In this document: one piece after another, positions 25,258-35,300 of the stretch
How the letters are laid out: each line of letters begins with the position of its first letter
How positions within the stretch are numbered: position 1 is the stretch's first letter
DNA from: Myxococcus stipitatus
GTDB taxonomy: Bacteria; Myxococcota; Myxococcia; Myxococcales; Myxococcaceae
NCBI RefSeq assembly: GCF_021412625.1
Contig: NZ_JAKCFI010000009.1
Coordinates: forward strand, 124,001-188,000
Length of the DNA: 64,000 nt
Direction of reading: 5' to 3'
The notes under the pieces: model-generated
Told to the model about the DNA's origin: nothing
The model's database searches: none
Seen by the model: the letters and a program-made list of their open reading frames with translations, nothing else
Position numbers and translations under genes: made by a program

Positions 25258-28131
25258 ATGTCCGAGCAGAAGAAGAACGGTGCCCCGGCGGACCACGTCC
25301 ACGGACCGGACCACCAGCACGCCCCCACGCACGGACATGGCGAGCCCCACGTCCACGGGCCCGGGTGCAATCACGACCAGGGCCCGTCCATCGCCGCGCC
25401 GAAGTCGGCCACGAAGGCGAACCTCAAGGGGATGAAGTTCTCCGCCGCGAAGCCGGCGGAGAAGCACGTCCACGGCCCGGGCTGTAGCCACGGGCACGAC
25501 CACGCCCACGCGAAGGGCCATGAGCACGGCCCGGGCTGCGACCACGGGCACGACCATGCCCACGCGAAGGGCCACGAGCATGGCCCGGGCTGCGACCACG
25601 ACCCTGGGCATGACCATGCGCACGGCGCGGGCTGCGACCACGACCATGGCGACGGGCACCACCATCACCACCCGAAGCCCAAGCGCATCCGGCCTCCGGG
25701 GTACCGGGCGGCGGAGGGCGGAGGCGTGGCGCTCCAGCTCGACCTGGAGGGCGCGCTGCCGGGCGAGACGGACGACGTCGGTCGCTTCGAGAAGCTGGAG
25801 GCGGCGCTGGAGGCGCACCATGGCGTCCTCGACGTCCACCTGCGCCGGGACCAGGGCTACGCGGAGGTCTGCCTCCACTACGACCCGGCGAGGGTGAGCG
25901 CGGCGGCGTTGATCGCCGTGGCGCAGCGCACCGGCGCGGAGGTCGCGAAGCGCTACAAGGGCCAGACGTGGTTCGTGCGCGGCATGACGTCCGCGGACTC
26001 CGCGACGCTCATCGAGCACGGGCTCGGCAAGCTCCCGGGAGTCCTGTCCGCGAACGTGGCCTACGCGAGCGAGCGCCTCGTCGTCGAGTACGACAGCGAG
26101 GAGGTGTCGCTCCGGGACATCGAGACCCAGGCGAAGTCGCTCGGCTTCGTGCTGGAGGTGCCCAGCCACGGACACGCGTGCTCGCACCACGCGCACGGCG
26201 GCGGCCTCGCGCCGCTGCTGGAGATGCCGCTGGTGGTGGCCTCGGGCGTGCTGCTCGTCGCCGGCTGGCTCCTGGAGCGCTTCGCGCCCGTGCCCGCGCT
26301 GGTCCCGACCGTCGTCTGGGCCCTGTCCATCGCGAGCGGCGGCTTCTTCGCCATCCGGGGTTCGGTGAAGTCGCTGCTCCAGCTGCGCATCGACATCGAG
26401 ACGATGATGGTCGTGGCGGCGCTCGGCGCGGCGGTGCTGGGCTCCTGGTTCGAGGGGGCCTTCCTCCTCTTCCTCTTCAGCGCCGGCCACGCACTGGAAC
26501 ACCGGGCCATGGACCGCGCGCGGCGCTCCATCGAATCGCTGGGGGCACTGCGCCCCGAGCTGGCGCGCGTGAGACGCGGCGACGACCTGGTCGAGGTCCC
26601 CGTGGCCCAGGTGCAGCGCGGCGAGCGCGTCATCGTGCGCCCCGGAGACCGCGTCCCCCTCGACGGCATCATCCGCGAAGGCAGGAGCTCCCTCGAGCAG
26701 GCCGCCATCACCGGCGAGTCCCTGCCGGTCGCCAAGAAGCCCGGCGACGAGGTGTTCTCCGGCACCATCAACTGCGAGGCGCTGCTGGAGGTGGAGGTCA
26801 CCCGGCTGTCGTCGGAGTCGGTGCTGGCGCGCGTGGTGGACATGGTGGCGGAGGCCGAGGCGCAGAAGGGCCCCAACCAGCGCTTCGCGCAGCGGCTCGA
26901 GCGCACCTTCGCCCCGCTGGTGATGATTGGCGCGGTGGTCTTCCCGGTGGTGCTCGTGCTGCTCGGCACGCCCTTGAAGGAGGCCATCCTGCGCGCGGTG
27001 TCGCTGCTGGTGGCCGCGTCGCCGTGCGCGCTCGCCATCTCCACGCCGTCGGCCGTGCTGTCCGCCGTGGCGGCGGCGGCGCGCGGCGGCGTGCTCATCA
27101 AGGGCGGCATCTACCTGGAGCTGCTCGGCAAGGTGAAGGCCATCGCCTTCGACAAGACAGGCACGCTCACCGTCGGCAAGCCCCGCCTCATCAGCACCGC
27201 TCCGGCGGAGGGTGTGACGGAGGCGGAGCTGCTCGGCACGGCGGCCTCGGTGGAGAAGCTCTCCGCGCACCCCCTGGCGCACGCCATCGTCGACGCGGCG
27301 GCCGAGCGCGGCCTCCCGTTGGAGGCGGGCCACGACATGGAGGCCATCCACGGCAAGGGCCTGCGCGCCCGGGTGGGCGAGGCGCGCGTGGACGTCGGCA
27401 GCCTGGCCCTCTTCGAGGGCGAGGCCGTGCCGGAGGACCTCCGCGCGAAGGTGGACGCGCTGGAGCAGGCGGGCCAGACGACGATGGTGGTGCGCCGGGC
27501 GGAGCGCTACCTGGGCGTGCTCGGCGTGGCGGACACGGTGCGGGCGGGCGCGCAGCACGTCATCCACCGGCTCAAGCTGGAGGGCATCGAGCGCACGGTG
27601 ATGCTGTCCGGCGACAACGCGCGCGTGGCGAAGTCCATCGCCGAGCAGGTGGGCATCGACGAGGCGCGCGCGCCGCTGATGCCCGCGGACAAGGTCACCG
27701 CCGTCCGGGAGATGGGGCGACAGGGCTCGGTGGCCATGGTGGGCGACGGCGTCAACGACGCGCCCGCGCTCGCGGCGGCGGCGGTGGGCGTGGCCATGGG
27801 CGGCGCCGGCTCCGATGCCGCCCTCGAGACTGCGGACGTCGTGCTGATGAGCGACGACCTGTCCCGGCTGCCCTTCGCGCTGACGCTCGCGCGCGGGGCC
27901 ACGGCGGTGATGAAGCAGAACCTGGTCATCGCCCTGGGCATCAGCGCGGTGCTCGTCATCGCGAGCATCTTCGGCCTCACGAGCATCAGCCACGCGGTGG
28001 TGCTGCACGAGGGCAGCACGCTGCTCGTCGTCGCCAATGGCCTGCGACTGCTCGCGTTGCGCCCCAAGGCGCTGGGCTCCATCCCCGCGCACTCCGTGGG
28101 CATCGCCCCCGCGCCACCTCAGGCCGCATGA
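25258..28131 (+). CDS. P1B-type heavy-metal ATPase (P1B-4-like, cobalt/iron/zinc class) with a His-rich leader
   Basis: 957 residues. Residues 14-138 are extremely His-rich and hold five copies of an H-x-H-G-(P/A)-G-C-x-H motif. Two ferredoxin-like HMA folds follow, but the usual GMTCxxC loop is GMTSADS, so the Cys ligands are gone. The core is complete: TGES, membrane SPC (588-590), phosphorylated DKTGTLT (Asp632), HP locus SAHPLAHA, and hinge GDGVNDAPAL. SPC plus HEGST in the last helices (917-921) is the P1B-4 signature; that class exports Co2+, Fe2+ or Zn2+. AGGAAGAAG precedes the ATG. It is the last gene after two VWA genes whose tails are also His/Asp-rich. Confidence 0.93.
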   Translation: MSEQKKNGAPADHVHGPDHQHAPTHGHGEPHVHGPGCNHDQGPSIAAPKSATKANLKGMKFSAAKPAEKHVHGPGCSHGHDHAHAKGHEHGPGCDHGHDHAHAKGHEHGPGCDHDPGHDHAHGAGCDHDHGDGHHHHHPKPKRIRPPGYRAAEGGGVALQLDLEGALPGETDDVGRFEKLEAALEAHHGVLDVHLRRDQGYAEVCLHYDPARVSAAALIAVAQRTGAEVAKRYKGQTWFVRGMTSADSATLIEHGLGKLPGVLSANVAYASERLVVEYDSEEVSLRDIETQAKSLGFVLEVPSHGHACSHHAHGGGLAPLLEMPLVVASGVLLVAGWLLERFAPVPALVPTVVWALSIASGGFFAIRGSVKSLLQLRIDIETMMVVAALGAAVLGSWFEGAFLLFLFSAGHALEHRAMDRARRSIESLGALRPELARVRRGDDLVEVPVAQVQRGERVIVRPGDRVPLDGIIREGRSSLEQAAITGESLPVAKKPGDEVFSGTINCEALLEVEVTRLSSESVLARVVDMVAEAEAQKGPNQRFAQRLERTFAPLVMIGAVVFPVVLVLLGTPLKEAILRAVSLLVAASPCALAISTPSAVLSAVAAAARGGVLIKGGIYLELLGKVKAIAFDKTGTLTVGKPRLISTAPAEGVTEAELLGTAASVEKLSAHPLAHAIVDAAAERGLPLEAGHDMEAIHGKGLRARVGEARVDVGSLALFEGEAVPEDLRAKVDALEQAGQTTMVVRRAERYLGVLGVADTVRAGAQHVIHRLKLEGIERTVMLSGDNARVAKSIAEQVGIDEARAPLMPADKVTAVREMGRQGSVAMVGDGVNDAPALAAAAVGVAMGGAGSDAALETADVVLMSDDLSRLPFALTLARGATAVMKQNLVIALGISAVLVIASIFGLTSISHAVVLHEGSTLLVVANGLRLLALRPKALGSIPAHSVGIAPAPPQAA
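25489..25650. repeat. 54-bp His-codon repeat in the ATPase leader
   Basis: Units of 18 codons beginning HGHDHAHAKGHEHGPGCD occur at 25489 and 25543 with identical protein sequence, followed by a shortened, diverged third unit from 25597. Silent differences between the copies show they are not brand new. Confidence 0.8.
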
Positions 28132-28159
28132 CCCGGCGCCGGCCACCCAGGCTGCGCCC

Positions 28160-28622
28160 TCACTCACGCCTCCAGCGCAGGCCGTGAGGCACCTGGCCCC
28201 GCTGAGCCGCAGCTTCAGGTCCGGCTCCTTGACCTCTCCGGTCAGCGTCAACGCCGCGTGGAGGAGCCCCAGCGTCCGCTCCAGGTCACCCTCCGGAGTG
28301 GCGGACCAGCGGGGCCTCAGCGCGCGGTGCAGCCCCTCGAGGAGGAGCCGCTTGCCAGGGACACCGGGAGCGCCCGCCTGGGCCAGCAGCTCGACCGCCG
28401 CGAGGAGGCCATCGTCGAAGGCCTTGGCCTTGAGCGAGAAGGCCATGAGGGGTGCCCAGCCCCACCCGCCGAGAGCCCCGCCAGCGTCGCCACGGGAGGT
28501 CCCGAGGGCTCGCCGTCCCGCGCGCCGACGAGCTCGGGGACCTCCAGCTCGAGGACCTGGGAGACGCGGTCGACCTCGACATCCACCGCGTGCTGCGTCG
28601 ACGTGAACGAGTAACGGGACAT
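28160..28622 (-). pseudogene. frameshifted or broken gene of unknown family
   Basis: Two frames on the minus strand show the strong GC3 codon bias of real genes but neither is complete. One starts at ATG 28622 (MSRYSFTSTQHAVDVEVDRV) and keeps good codons for about 45 residues. From roughly 28510 the bias moves to another frame, which reads through an ATG at 28446 (MAFSLKAKAFDDGLLAAVEL) for about 90 further residues. That second frame has no stop before it runs into the convergent ATPase gene. A single indel near 28490-28515 would join the two into one protein of about 150 residues. It may be a pseudogene, a sequencing error, or less likely programmed frameshifting. I do not recognise the product. 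Confidence 0.5.
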
Positions 28623-28792
28623 GGCGGACTCAGCCTTCCGGGCGGAGGGGGCGCGTGCCCAGCCTCTCCGCCCGCGTGTGCCTGACCTGGTGACGTACCA
28701 CCCGGGAGGTATTCACGTCCGCCCCCGGTTTGGAGGAGCCTGGGCTCACCGCGCCGGACCACCGGGGCGGCCAGCCTCACGGGGGAGCCCTC

Positions 28793-30304
28793 ATGCAGCC
28801 TGTCACCCTGGCCCTGGCCCTGGCGGGCCTGTTGTTCGCGGGACTCTTCATCCGTTCGGCACTCCAGGCGCGAGCGCTGCGCGCCCGCTTCGCGCCCATC
28901 CTCGACGTCGAGGCGGAGCGCCAGCGAATCCTGGCGGAGCTGGAGCGCGCGAAGGCGGAGTCCGCGCAGACGCTCGCGGCCGAGCGCAACCGCCTGTCCA
29001 CCGAGCTGGCCCGGGAGAAGGACCAGGCCGACGCGGCCCTCCGCCAGGAGCAGCAGCGCGCCGACGCCGAGCTGACCCGGACGCGGGCGCAGGCCGAGAC
29101 AGCCGTGCGCGAGCTGGAGCAGCGGCGCCAGCAGGCCCGGGAGGACCACGCGTACCTCGAGAAGCGCATCACCACGCTGCGCGAGGAGCTGCGGCCCCTG
29201 GAGGAGGAGTCCGTCCTGCGCTCCTACGGCCTCTACAAGCCCATCTACAACCTCTCCTCCTCGGAGAAGTACGAGCAGCGCCTGGAGGCCATCCGCGAAC
29301 GCCAGAAGCGCATGCTCAAGGACAAGGAGGCCGCCTTCTGCCGCGCGCAGTGGGAGGTCAACGGCAGCAAGGTCGAGGGGAAGAAGCAGACGGACCGCAC
29401 CCTCAAGCTGATGCTCCGCGCGTTCAACGGCGAGGCCGACGCGTGCGTCGCGAAGGTGACCTACAAGAACATCAAGGCCATGGAGGCGCGCATCGAGAAG
29501 GCCGCCGAGGCCATCAGCGCCCTCACCGAAATCCAGCAGTGCTCCATCGCCCTGCCCTACGTGGAGCTGAAGCTCCAGGAGCTGCGGCTCGCCCACGAAT
29601 ACGAGGAGAAGCGCCAGGAGGAGAAGGAGGAGCAGCGCCGCCTCCGCGAGCAGATGCGCGAGGAGGATGCGGCGCAGCGCGAGCTGGAGCGCGCGAAGCT
29701 GGAGGCCGAGCGCGAGGCGCAGCGCGACGAGGAGGCGCTTCGCAAGGCCCGGGGCGAGTTGGAGCGCAGCCAGGGCGCCGAGCAGGCCAGGCTGCTCGAG
29801 CGCATCGCGGAGCTGGAGCGGCGCGTGGCCGAGGACCAGGAGCGCCAGCGCGCCATCTCCCAGGCCCAGCTCACCCGCACCGGCCACGTCTACGTCATCT
29901 CCAACATCGGCTCCTTCGGCGAGGATGTCTTCAAGGTGGGCATGACGCGCAGGCTCGTCCCCCAGGACCGCATCGACGAGCTGGGCGACGCCTCCGTCCC
30001 CTTCGAGTTCGACGTCCACGCCATCATCCGCACGTCGGACGCGCCCCGGCTGGAGGCGGAGCTGCACAAGACGTTCGCCAGCAAGCGCGTCAACCGCGTC
30101 AACGAGCGCAAGGAGTTCTTCCGCGTGACGCTCGATGAAATCGCCCGCGCCGTCCGCCAGCACCACGGCGACTTCGAGCTGACGCGCATCGCCGAGGCCG
30201 CCGAGTACCGCAAATCACTCGCGATGGAGGAGGAGGAGCGCACGACGGTCTCCCGACCCCACCCCCGGCTCTCCATGTCGGTCGACGCACCGCGTCCTCC
30301 ATGA
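28793..30304 (+). CDS. membrane-anchored coiled-coil protein with C-terminal T5orf172 (GIY-YIG-like) domain
   Basis: 503 residues. One N-terminal membrane helix ([17 protein letters not shown]) is followed by a long Glu/Arg/Ala coiled coil, a middle DUF4041-type region ([17 protein letters not shown]..), a second coiled coil, and from about residue 363 a T5orf172/MUG113 domain: [21 protein letters not shown] and a Glu in ERKEFFRV. This domain is a divergent GIY-YIG nuclease fold common in phage and in defence genes. A membrane anchor with a nuclease-type end suggests action on incoming DNA or a structural role; activity is not proven. The ATG at 28793 begins the membrane helix and has GGGGGAG before it. 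Confidence 0.85.
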   Translation: MQPVTLALALAGLLFAGLFIRSALQARALRARFAPILDVEAERQRILAELERAKAESAQTLAAERNRLSTELAREKDQADAALRQEQQRADAELTRTRAQAETAVRELEQRRQQAREDHAYLEKRITTLREELRPLEEESVLRSYGLYKPIYNLSSSEKYEQRLEAIRERQKRMLKDKEAAFCRAQWEVNGSKVEGKKQTDRTLKLMLRAFNGEADACVAKVTYKNIKAMEARIEKAAEAISALTEIQQCSIALPYVELKLQELRLAHEYEEKRQEEKEEQRRLREQMREEDAAQRELERAKLEAEREAQRDEEALRKARGELERSQGAEQARLLERIAELERRVAEDQERQRAISQAQLTRTGHVYVISNIGSFGEDVFKVGMTRRLVPQDRIDELGDASVPFEFDVHAIIRTSDAPRLEAELHKTFASKRVNRVNERKEFFRVTLDEIARAVRQHHGDFELTRIAEAAEYRKSLAMEEEERTTVSRPHPRLSMSVDAPRPP

Positions 30305-30470
30305 CGTCATGCGCCATGCGGGGGAGGCTCCACGGGAGGACGCCCGCCTGCCATCCCGCCGACCCCGGACATGCTTGAGACGCAAAGGAGTCATGCCCTG
30401 CACACGGTGCGAGAACGTCACGCGCGCGGGTACTGGGACGGAAGTGGAAACGTGGCATGTTGCGCACGCG

Positions 30471-31883
30471 ATGGCTGTCAGCGTCTTCGACCTCTTCAAG
30501 ATTGGCATCGGACCTTCGAGCTCCCACACGGTGGGCCCCATGCGCGCCGCGCGGCAGTTCGTGCTGCGGCTGGCGGAGCGTGGGCTCGTGGAGAAGCTCA
30601 CCCGGCTGAAAGTGGAGCTGTACGGCTCGCTCGGCGCCACGGGGAAGGGGCACGGCAGCGACAAGGCGGTGGTGCTCGGGCTGCGGGGTGACACGCCCGA
30701 GGGCGTGGACGTGGAGTGCATCCCCACCGTCGTGGGTCGCTGGCGCGCCGAGGGGCGCATCAGCCTGTTGGGCCAGAAGGAGCTGGTCTTCCGCGACGGC
30801 GAGCACCTGGTGATGCACCGCCGCCGCGCGCTCCCCTACCACCCGAACGGGATGCGCTTCACCGCCTTCGGCGCGGACGGCGTGGAGCTGGACTCGCGCG
30901 TCTTCTATTCGGTGGGCGGGGGCTTCGTCGTGGACGAGGAGGCGGTCAGCGGCCAGGACCCGCTGCGCGCCGACACCACGGTGCTGCCCTACCCGTTCCA
31001 GTCCGCGGCGACGCTGCTGGAGCTCAGCGAGCGGGAGCGGCTGCCCATCAGCGCGCTGATGATGGCGAACGAGAAGACCTGGCGCTCGGAGGCGGAGATT
31101 CGCGCGGGGCTCCTGCGCATCTGGGATGTCATGCAGGCGTGCGTGCGCCGGGGGTGCAGCGCGTCGGGCATCCTCCCGGGCGGGCTCAAGGTGGAGCGCC
31201 GCGCGGCGGCGATGTACCAGCGTCTCATCAGCCGTCCGGAGGCGGGGCTCACCAACCCGCTGACCGTGCTGGACTGGGTGAACCTGTACGCGCTCGCGGT
31301 CAACGAGGAGAACGCGGCGGGAGGGCGCGTCGTCACGGCGCCCACCAACGGCGCGGCGGGCATCATCCCCGCGGTGCTGCACTACTACTGGCGCTTCTCG
31401 CCCGGGGCGAACGAGGACGGCGTGGTGCGCTTCCTGCTCACCGCGGGGGCCATTGGGGTGCTCTACAAGGAGAACGCCTCCATCAGCGGCGCGGAGGTCG
31501 GCTGTCAGGGTGAGGTGGGCAGCGCGTGCTCCATGGCCGCGGGCGCGCTCACCGAGGTGCTCGGCGGCACGCCGCTCCAGGTGGAGAACGCGGCGGAGAT
31601 CGCCATGGAGCACAACCTGGGGCTGACGTGCGACCCCATCGGTGGCCTGGTGCAGGTGCCCTGCATCGAGCGCAACGCCATGGCCAGCGTCAAGGCCATC
31701 AACGCCGCGCGCATGGCCCTCTCCGGCGACGGACGGCACTTCGTCAGCCTGGACAAGGTCATCCGGACGATGCGCGACACCGGGCGCGACATGAAGGACA
31801 AGTACAAGGAGACCTCGCGCGGCGGCCTCGCGGTCAACGTCCTGGAAGTGGCCAGCCTCAGCGTCGGCCTCCCGGAGTGCTGA
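30471..31883 (+). CDS. sdaA: L-serine ammonia-lyase (iron-sulphur serine dehydratase)
   Basis: 470 residues, usual length for the single-chain enzyme. The N-terminal beta domain starts [20 protein letters not shown], the family signature. The alpha domain has the catalytic and cluster segments: [31 protein letters not shown] and [14 protein letters not shown], supplying the three Cys for the [4Fe-4S] cluster. It converts L-serine to pyruvate and ammonia. The start follows family length, but no good ribosome site precedes it. ATG 30393 has AAAGGAG and would add 26 residues including CTRC; that longer form cannot be excluded. Confidence 0.95.
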   Translation: MAVSVFDLFKIGIGPSSSHTVGPMRAARQFVLRLAERGLVEKLTRLKVELYGSLGATGKGHGSDKAVVLGLRGDTPEGVDVECIPTVVGRWRAEGRISLLGQKELVFRDGEHLVMHRRRALPYHPNGMRFTAFGADGVELDSRVFYSVGGGFVVDEEAVSGQDPLRADTTVLPYPFQSAATLLELSERERLPISALMMANEKTWRSEAEIRAGLLRIWDVMQACVRRGCSASGILPGGLKVERRAAAMYQRLISRPEAGLTNPLTVLDWVNLYALAVNEENAAGGRVVTAPTNGAAGIIPAVLHYYWRFSPGANEDGVVRFLLTAGAIGVLYKENASISGAEVGCQGEVGSACSMAAGALTEVLGGTPLQVENAAEIAMEHNLGLTCDPIGGLVQVPCIERNAMASVKAINAARMALSGDGRHFVSLDKVIRTMRDTGRDMKDKYKETSRGGLAVNVLEVASLSVGLPEC

Positions 31884-32342
31884 GCGCCTCGCGCGGGTGT
31901 GCGTAGCCCCATCCGCGGAGGCATGTCCGCGAGCCTCACGCCGCCAGGCCTGTCCGGACGGTCGCCCGGCCTGCACGCTGCCGCGCCAGACGGCCCGCCT
32001 CCGACGCGTTCTTGAGCCTTTCCCACCTCTGGCGTCACGCTTGCGATTGCAACCCAATCCGCGCGGCGCAATCCCTCACTCACGAGACACCTCCGCATGA
32101 CGTCGCTCCGCGCGGCGCGCGAGGAAAGTTCGCGTGAGATGGCAAAGTCGCGGCGTCCTCCGTGTCACGTCGTTGCCGCTGTCATGGAGGGGCAGCAAGA
32201 TTCCACCGCGCTCGGTGCTCTCGCACCGGGACGCAAGGCCCGGAAGCCGGCACTCCACGTGCCCTTTCGTATGCGGCCCATACCTCGCAGCGCGCCGTCC
32301 TCCTGGCCGACCTGTCGTGCCTCACCCCAAGGAGACGTTCGA
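31884..32342. other. 459-base intergenic region with possible structured leader
   Basis: No open frame here has the codon bias of the genome. The left part is ordinary GC-rich sequence. The right part (about 32150-32342) is the likely leader of the following secreted-protein gene, and includes a hairpin and GEMM-like core (32211-32240) and the AAGGAG ribosome site (32329-32334). Nothing else was recognised. Confidence 0.5.
32211..32240 (+). ncRNA. hairpin plus GGGACGCAAGGCC, weakly GEMM (cyclic-di-GMP riboswitch)-like
   Basis: CTCGGTGC and GCACCGGG form an 8-base stem with a TCTC loop, running straight into GGGACGCAAGGCC, one base away from the GEMM-I core GGGACGCAAAGCC. However, the expected GNRA loop, the upstream GCAAA strand at the right distance and the second helix are not convincing. 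It lies about 100 bases before a secreted-protein gene, a usual target. Treat as a lead only. Confidence 0.2.
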
Positions 32343-35300
32343 ATGACACCCCCGAAGCCACGACCCGTCGGGCTCCCCCCGCCCGTACGCTCACACGCCG
32401 TGCTGCTGTTGTTGTCCGCGTTGCTGGTGCTCCCCGCGAGCGAGGCCTGGGCCCAGCCCACCTTCACCTTGTGGCCCGGCACCGCCACCCCCGCCGTCGC
32501 GTCCGTCACCAATGACTCCTCCGCCGTGGAGCTCGGCGTGAAGTTCCGCTCCGACATCGACGGCGACATCGTCGGCATCCGCTTCTACAAGGGCGCCACC
32601 AACACCGGCACCCACGTGGGCAGCCTGTGGAGCGCCACCGGCCAGCGGCTCGCCTTCGCCACCTTCACCAACGAGACGGCCACCGGCTGGCAGGAGGTCC
32701 TCTTCTCCACGCCCGTCCCCGTCACCGCCAACACCACGTACGTCGCCTCGTACCACGCGCCGGCCGGCGCCTACGCCTTCACCAACGGCGGCCTCATCGC
32801 CGCCCAGGACGCCCCGCCGCTGCACGCGCTGGCGGGCGCCAGCAACGGCGGCAACGGCGTCTTCACCTACGGCGCCGCGGGCTCCTTCCCCACCACCGCC
32901 TTCGGCAACTCGAACTACTGGGTGGACGTCGTCTTCCGCCCCGCCGCGCCCGTCACCCTGTGGCCCTCCACCGCCACGCCCACCGTCGCGTCCGTCACCA
33001 ACGACTCCGCCGCCGTGGAGCTGGGCGTGAAGTTCAAGACCAATGTGAGCGGCAACGTGCTGGGCGTGCGCTTCTACAAGGGCGCCAGCAACACCGGCAC
33101 CCACGTGGGCAGCCTGTGGAGCGCCAATGGCCAGCGGCTCGCCTTCGCCACCTTCACCAACGAGACGGCCACCGGCTGGCAGCAGGTCCTCTTCTCCACG
33201 CCCGTCGCCATCGCGCCGGACACCGTCTACACCGCCTCGTACCACGCGCCCGTCGGCGCCTACGCCTTCAACCAGGGCGGGCTCGCCACCGGCCTGGACG
33301 CGCCGCCCCTGTTCGCCCTGCCCGGCTCCACCAGCGGCGGCAACGGCGTCTTCACCTACGGCCCCGCGGGCTCCTTCCCCGTCAACAGCTTCGAGAACTC
33401 CAACTACTGGGTGGACGTCCTCTTCCAGGCCACCGGCGCGCCGCCGCCCACGCAGCCGCCGGACAACAACTACCGGCTCTTCGCCCCCACCGCCGTGCCC
33501 GCCAACACCACCGCCGCCGAATCGGCGCCCGTGGAGCTGGGCGTGAAGTTCCGCTCGGACGTGGACGGCCTCGTCAAGGGCGTGCGCTTCTACAAGGGCA
33601 GCGGCAACACGGGGACGCACATCGGCAACCTGTGGAGCGCCACCGGCCAGCCCCTGGCCTCCGCCACCTTCACCAACGAGACGGCGGTCGGCTGGCAGGA
33701 GGTGACGTTCGCCTCGCCCGTGGCCATCACCGCCGGGACGACCTATGTCGCGTCGTACTTCGCACCGGCCGGCGGCTACTCGTACAACACCAACGGCCTG
33801 GCCAGCGGCGTGGACGCGCCGCCGCTGCACGCCCTGCCCGGCTCCACCGCGAGCGGCAACGGCGTCTTCGCCTACAACACGACGTCCACGTTCCCCAACA
33901 CCAGCTACCAGAACTCCAACTACTGGGTGGACGTCGTCTTCGAGTCCTACGGCCCGCCGCCCCGCCCGGGGGTCCAGGGCGCCGGCCCCGTGCTCGTGGC
34001 CACCGCGCCGGGCAATCCCTTCACGGACTACCTGCGCGAAATCCTCGAGGCCGAGGGCATCGCCGCCTTCGCCACCACCGACGCCGGCAACCTGGGCGTC
34101 AGCGTGTCGCTCGACGACTACAAGGTCCTGGTGCTGGGAGAGCAGACGCTGGGCGCCGCCCAGGTCACCCTCATCACCAACTGGGTCAACGCGGGCGGCA
34201 GCCTCATCGCCCTGCGCCCCGCCGCCAACCTGGAGTCGCTGCTCGGCCTCAATCCCTCGCAGGGCACGCTGAGCAACGGCTACCTGCTGGTGAACACCAC
34301 CCAGGCGCCTGGCACCGGCATCACCGCGGAGACGATGCAGTACCACGGCGCCGCCGACAAGCGCACCCTGACCGCGGGCACGCGCGCCGTCGCCACGCTC
34401 TACTCGGACGCCACCACCGCCACCACGTTCGCCGCCGTCAGCCAGCGCACCGTGGGCAGCGGCACCGCCACCGCGTTCATGTACGACCTGGCGAAGTCCG
34501 TCATCTACACCCGCCAGGGCAACCCCGCGTGGCAGGGGCAGAACCGCGACGGTTCCCCCATCGGCCCGGGGGCGCGCGCCAGCGACATGTTCTACGGCAA
34601 CGCGTCGTTCGACCCTCAGCCGGACTGGGTCAACCTGAACAAGGTCCAGATTCCCCAGGCCGACGAGCAGCAGCGCCTGCTCGCCAACGTGCTGCACCAG
34701 ACGAGCACCACGCCGCTGCCGCGGCTGTGGTACTTCCCCCGCTCGCACAAGGCCGTGGTGGTGATGACGGGTGACGGACACCCGGGCGGCGCGTCCACGC
34801 AGCGCTGGAACCAGTACCTCTCCGACAGCGCGACCGGCTGCAACGTGGCGGACTGGGAATGCATCCGCGGCACCATCTACGACTACGTGGGCGGGCTGAC
34901 GGCCACGCAGGCCAGCACCTACGTCTCCCAGGGCTTCGAGTACGCCCTGCACATCAACACCAACTGCGGCGACTACACCGCCAACTCGCTGGACCCGAAC
35001 TTCTTCACGCCCCAGCTGGCCAACTTCGTCATGGCCTACCCCGCCATCCCGGAGCCCACCACCAACCGCACGCACTGCATCGCGTTCAGCGACTGGTCCA
35101 CCCAGCCCAAGGTGTCGCGCCTGCACGGCATCCGCCTGGACACCAACTACTACTACTGGCCTGACTACTGGGTGCAGGACCGCCCGGGCCTCTTCACCGG
35201 CTCCGGGCTGGCCATGCGCTTCGCGGACCTCGACGGCTCGCCCATCGACGTCTACCAGCTCGCCACGCAGATGACGGACGAGTCCGGCCAGTCGTACCCG

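Noticed and set aside
25300-25680. His-rich leader as a separate metallochaperone gene
   Set aside because: The frame continues without a stop into the HMA folds and ATPase core, and no second start with a ribosome site lies at the boundary.
21942-28131. Full tellurite-resistance (ter) operon
   Set aside because: Apart from the TerF-like look of the VWA proteins, no TerD, TerC or TerB homologue is present nearby.
24997-28446. Open frame of over 1100 codons on the minus strand across the ATPase gene
   Set aside because: It mirrors the ATPase and VWA genes, is rich in His/Arg/Gly as expected of an antisense reading, and has no recognisable domain; only its first ~90 codons (outside the ATPase) have real codon bias.
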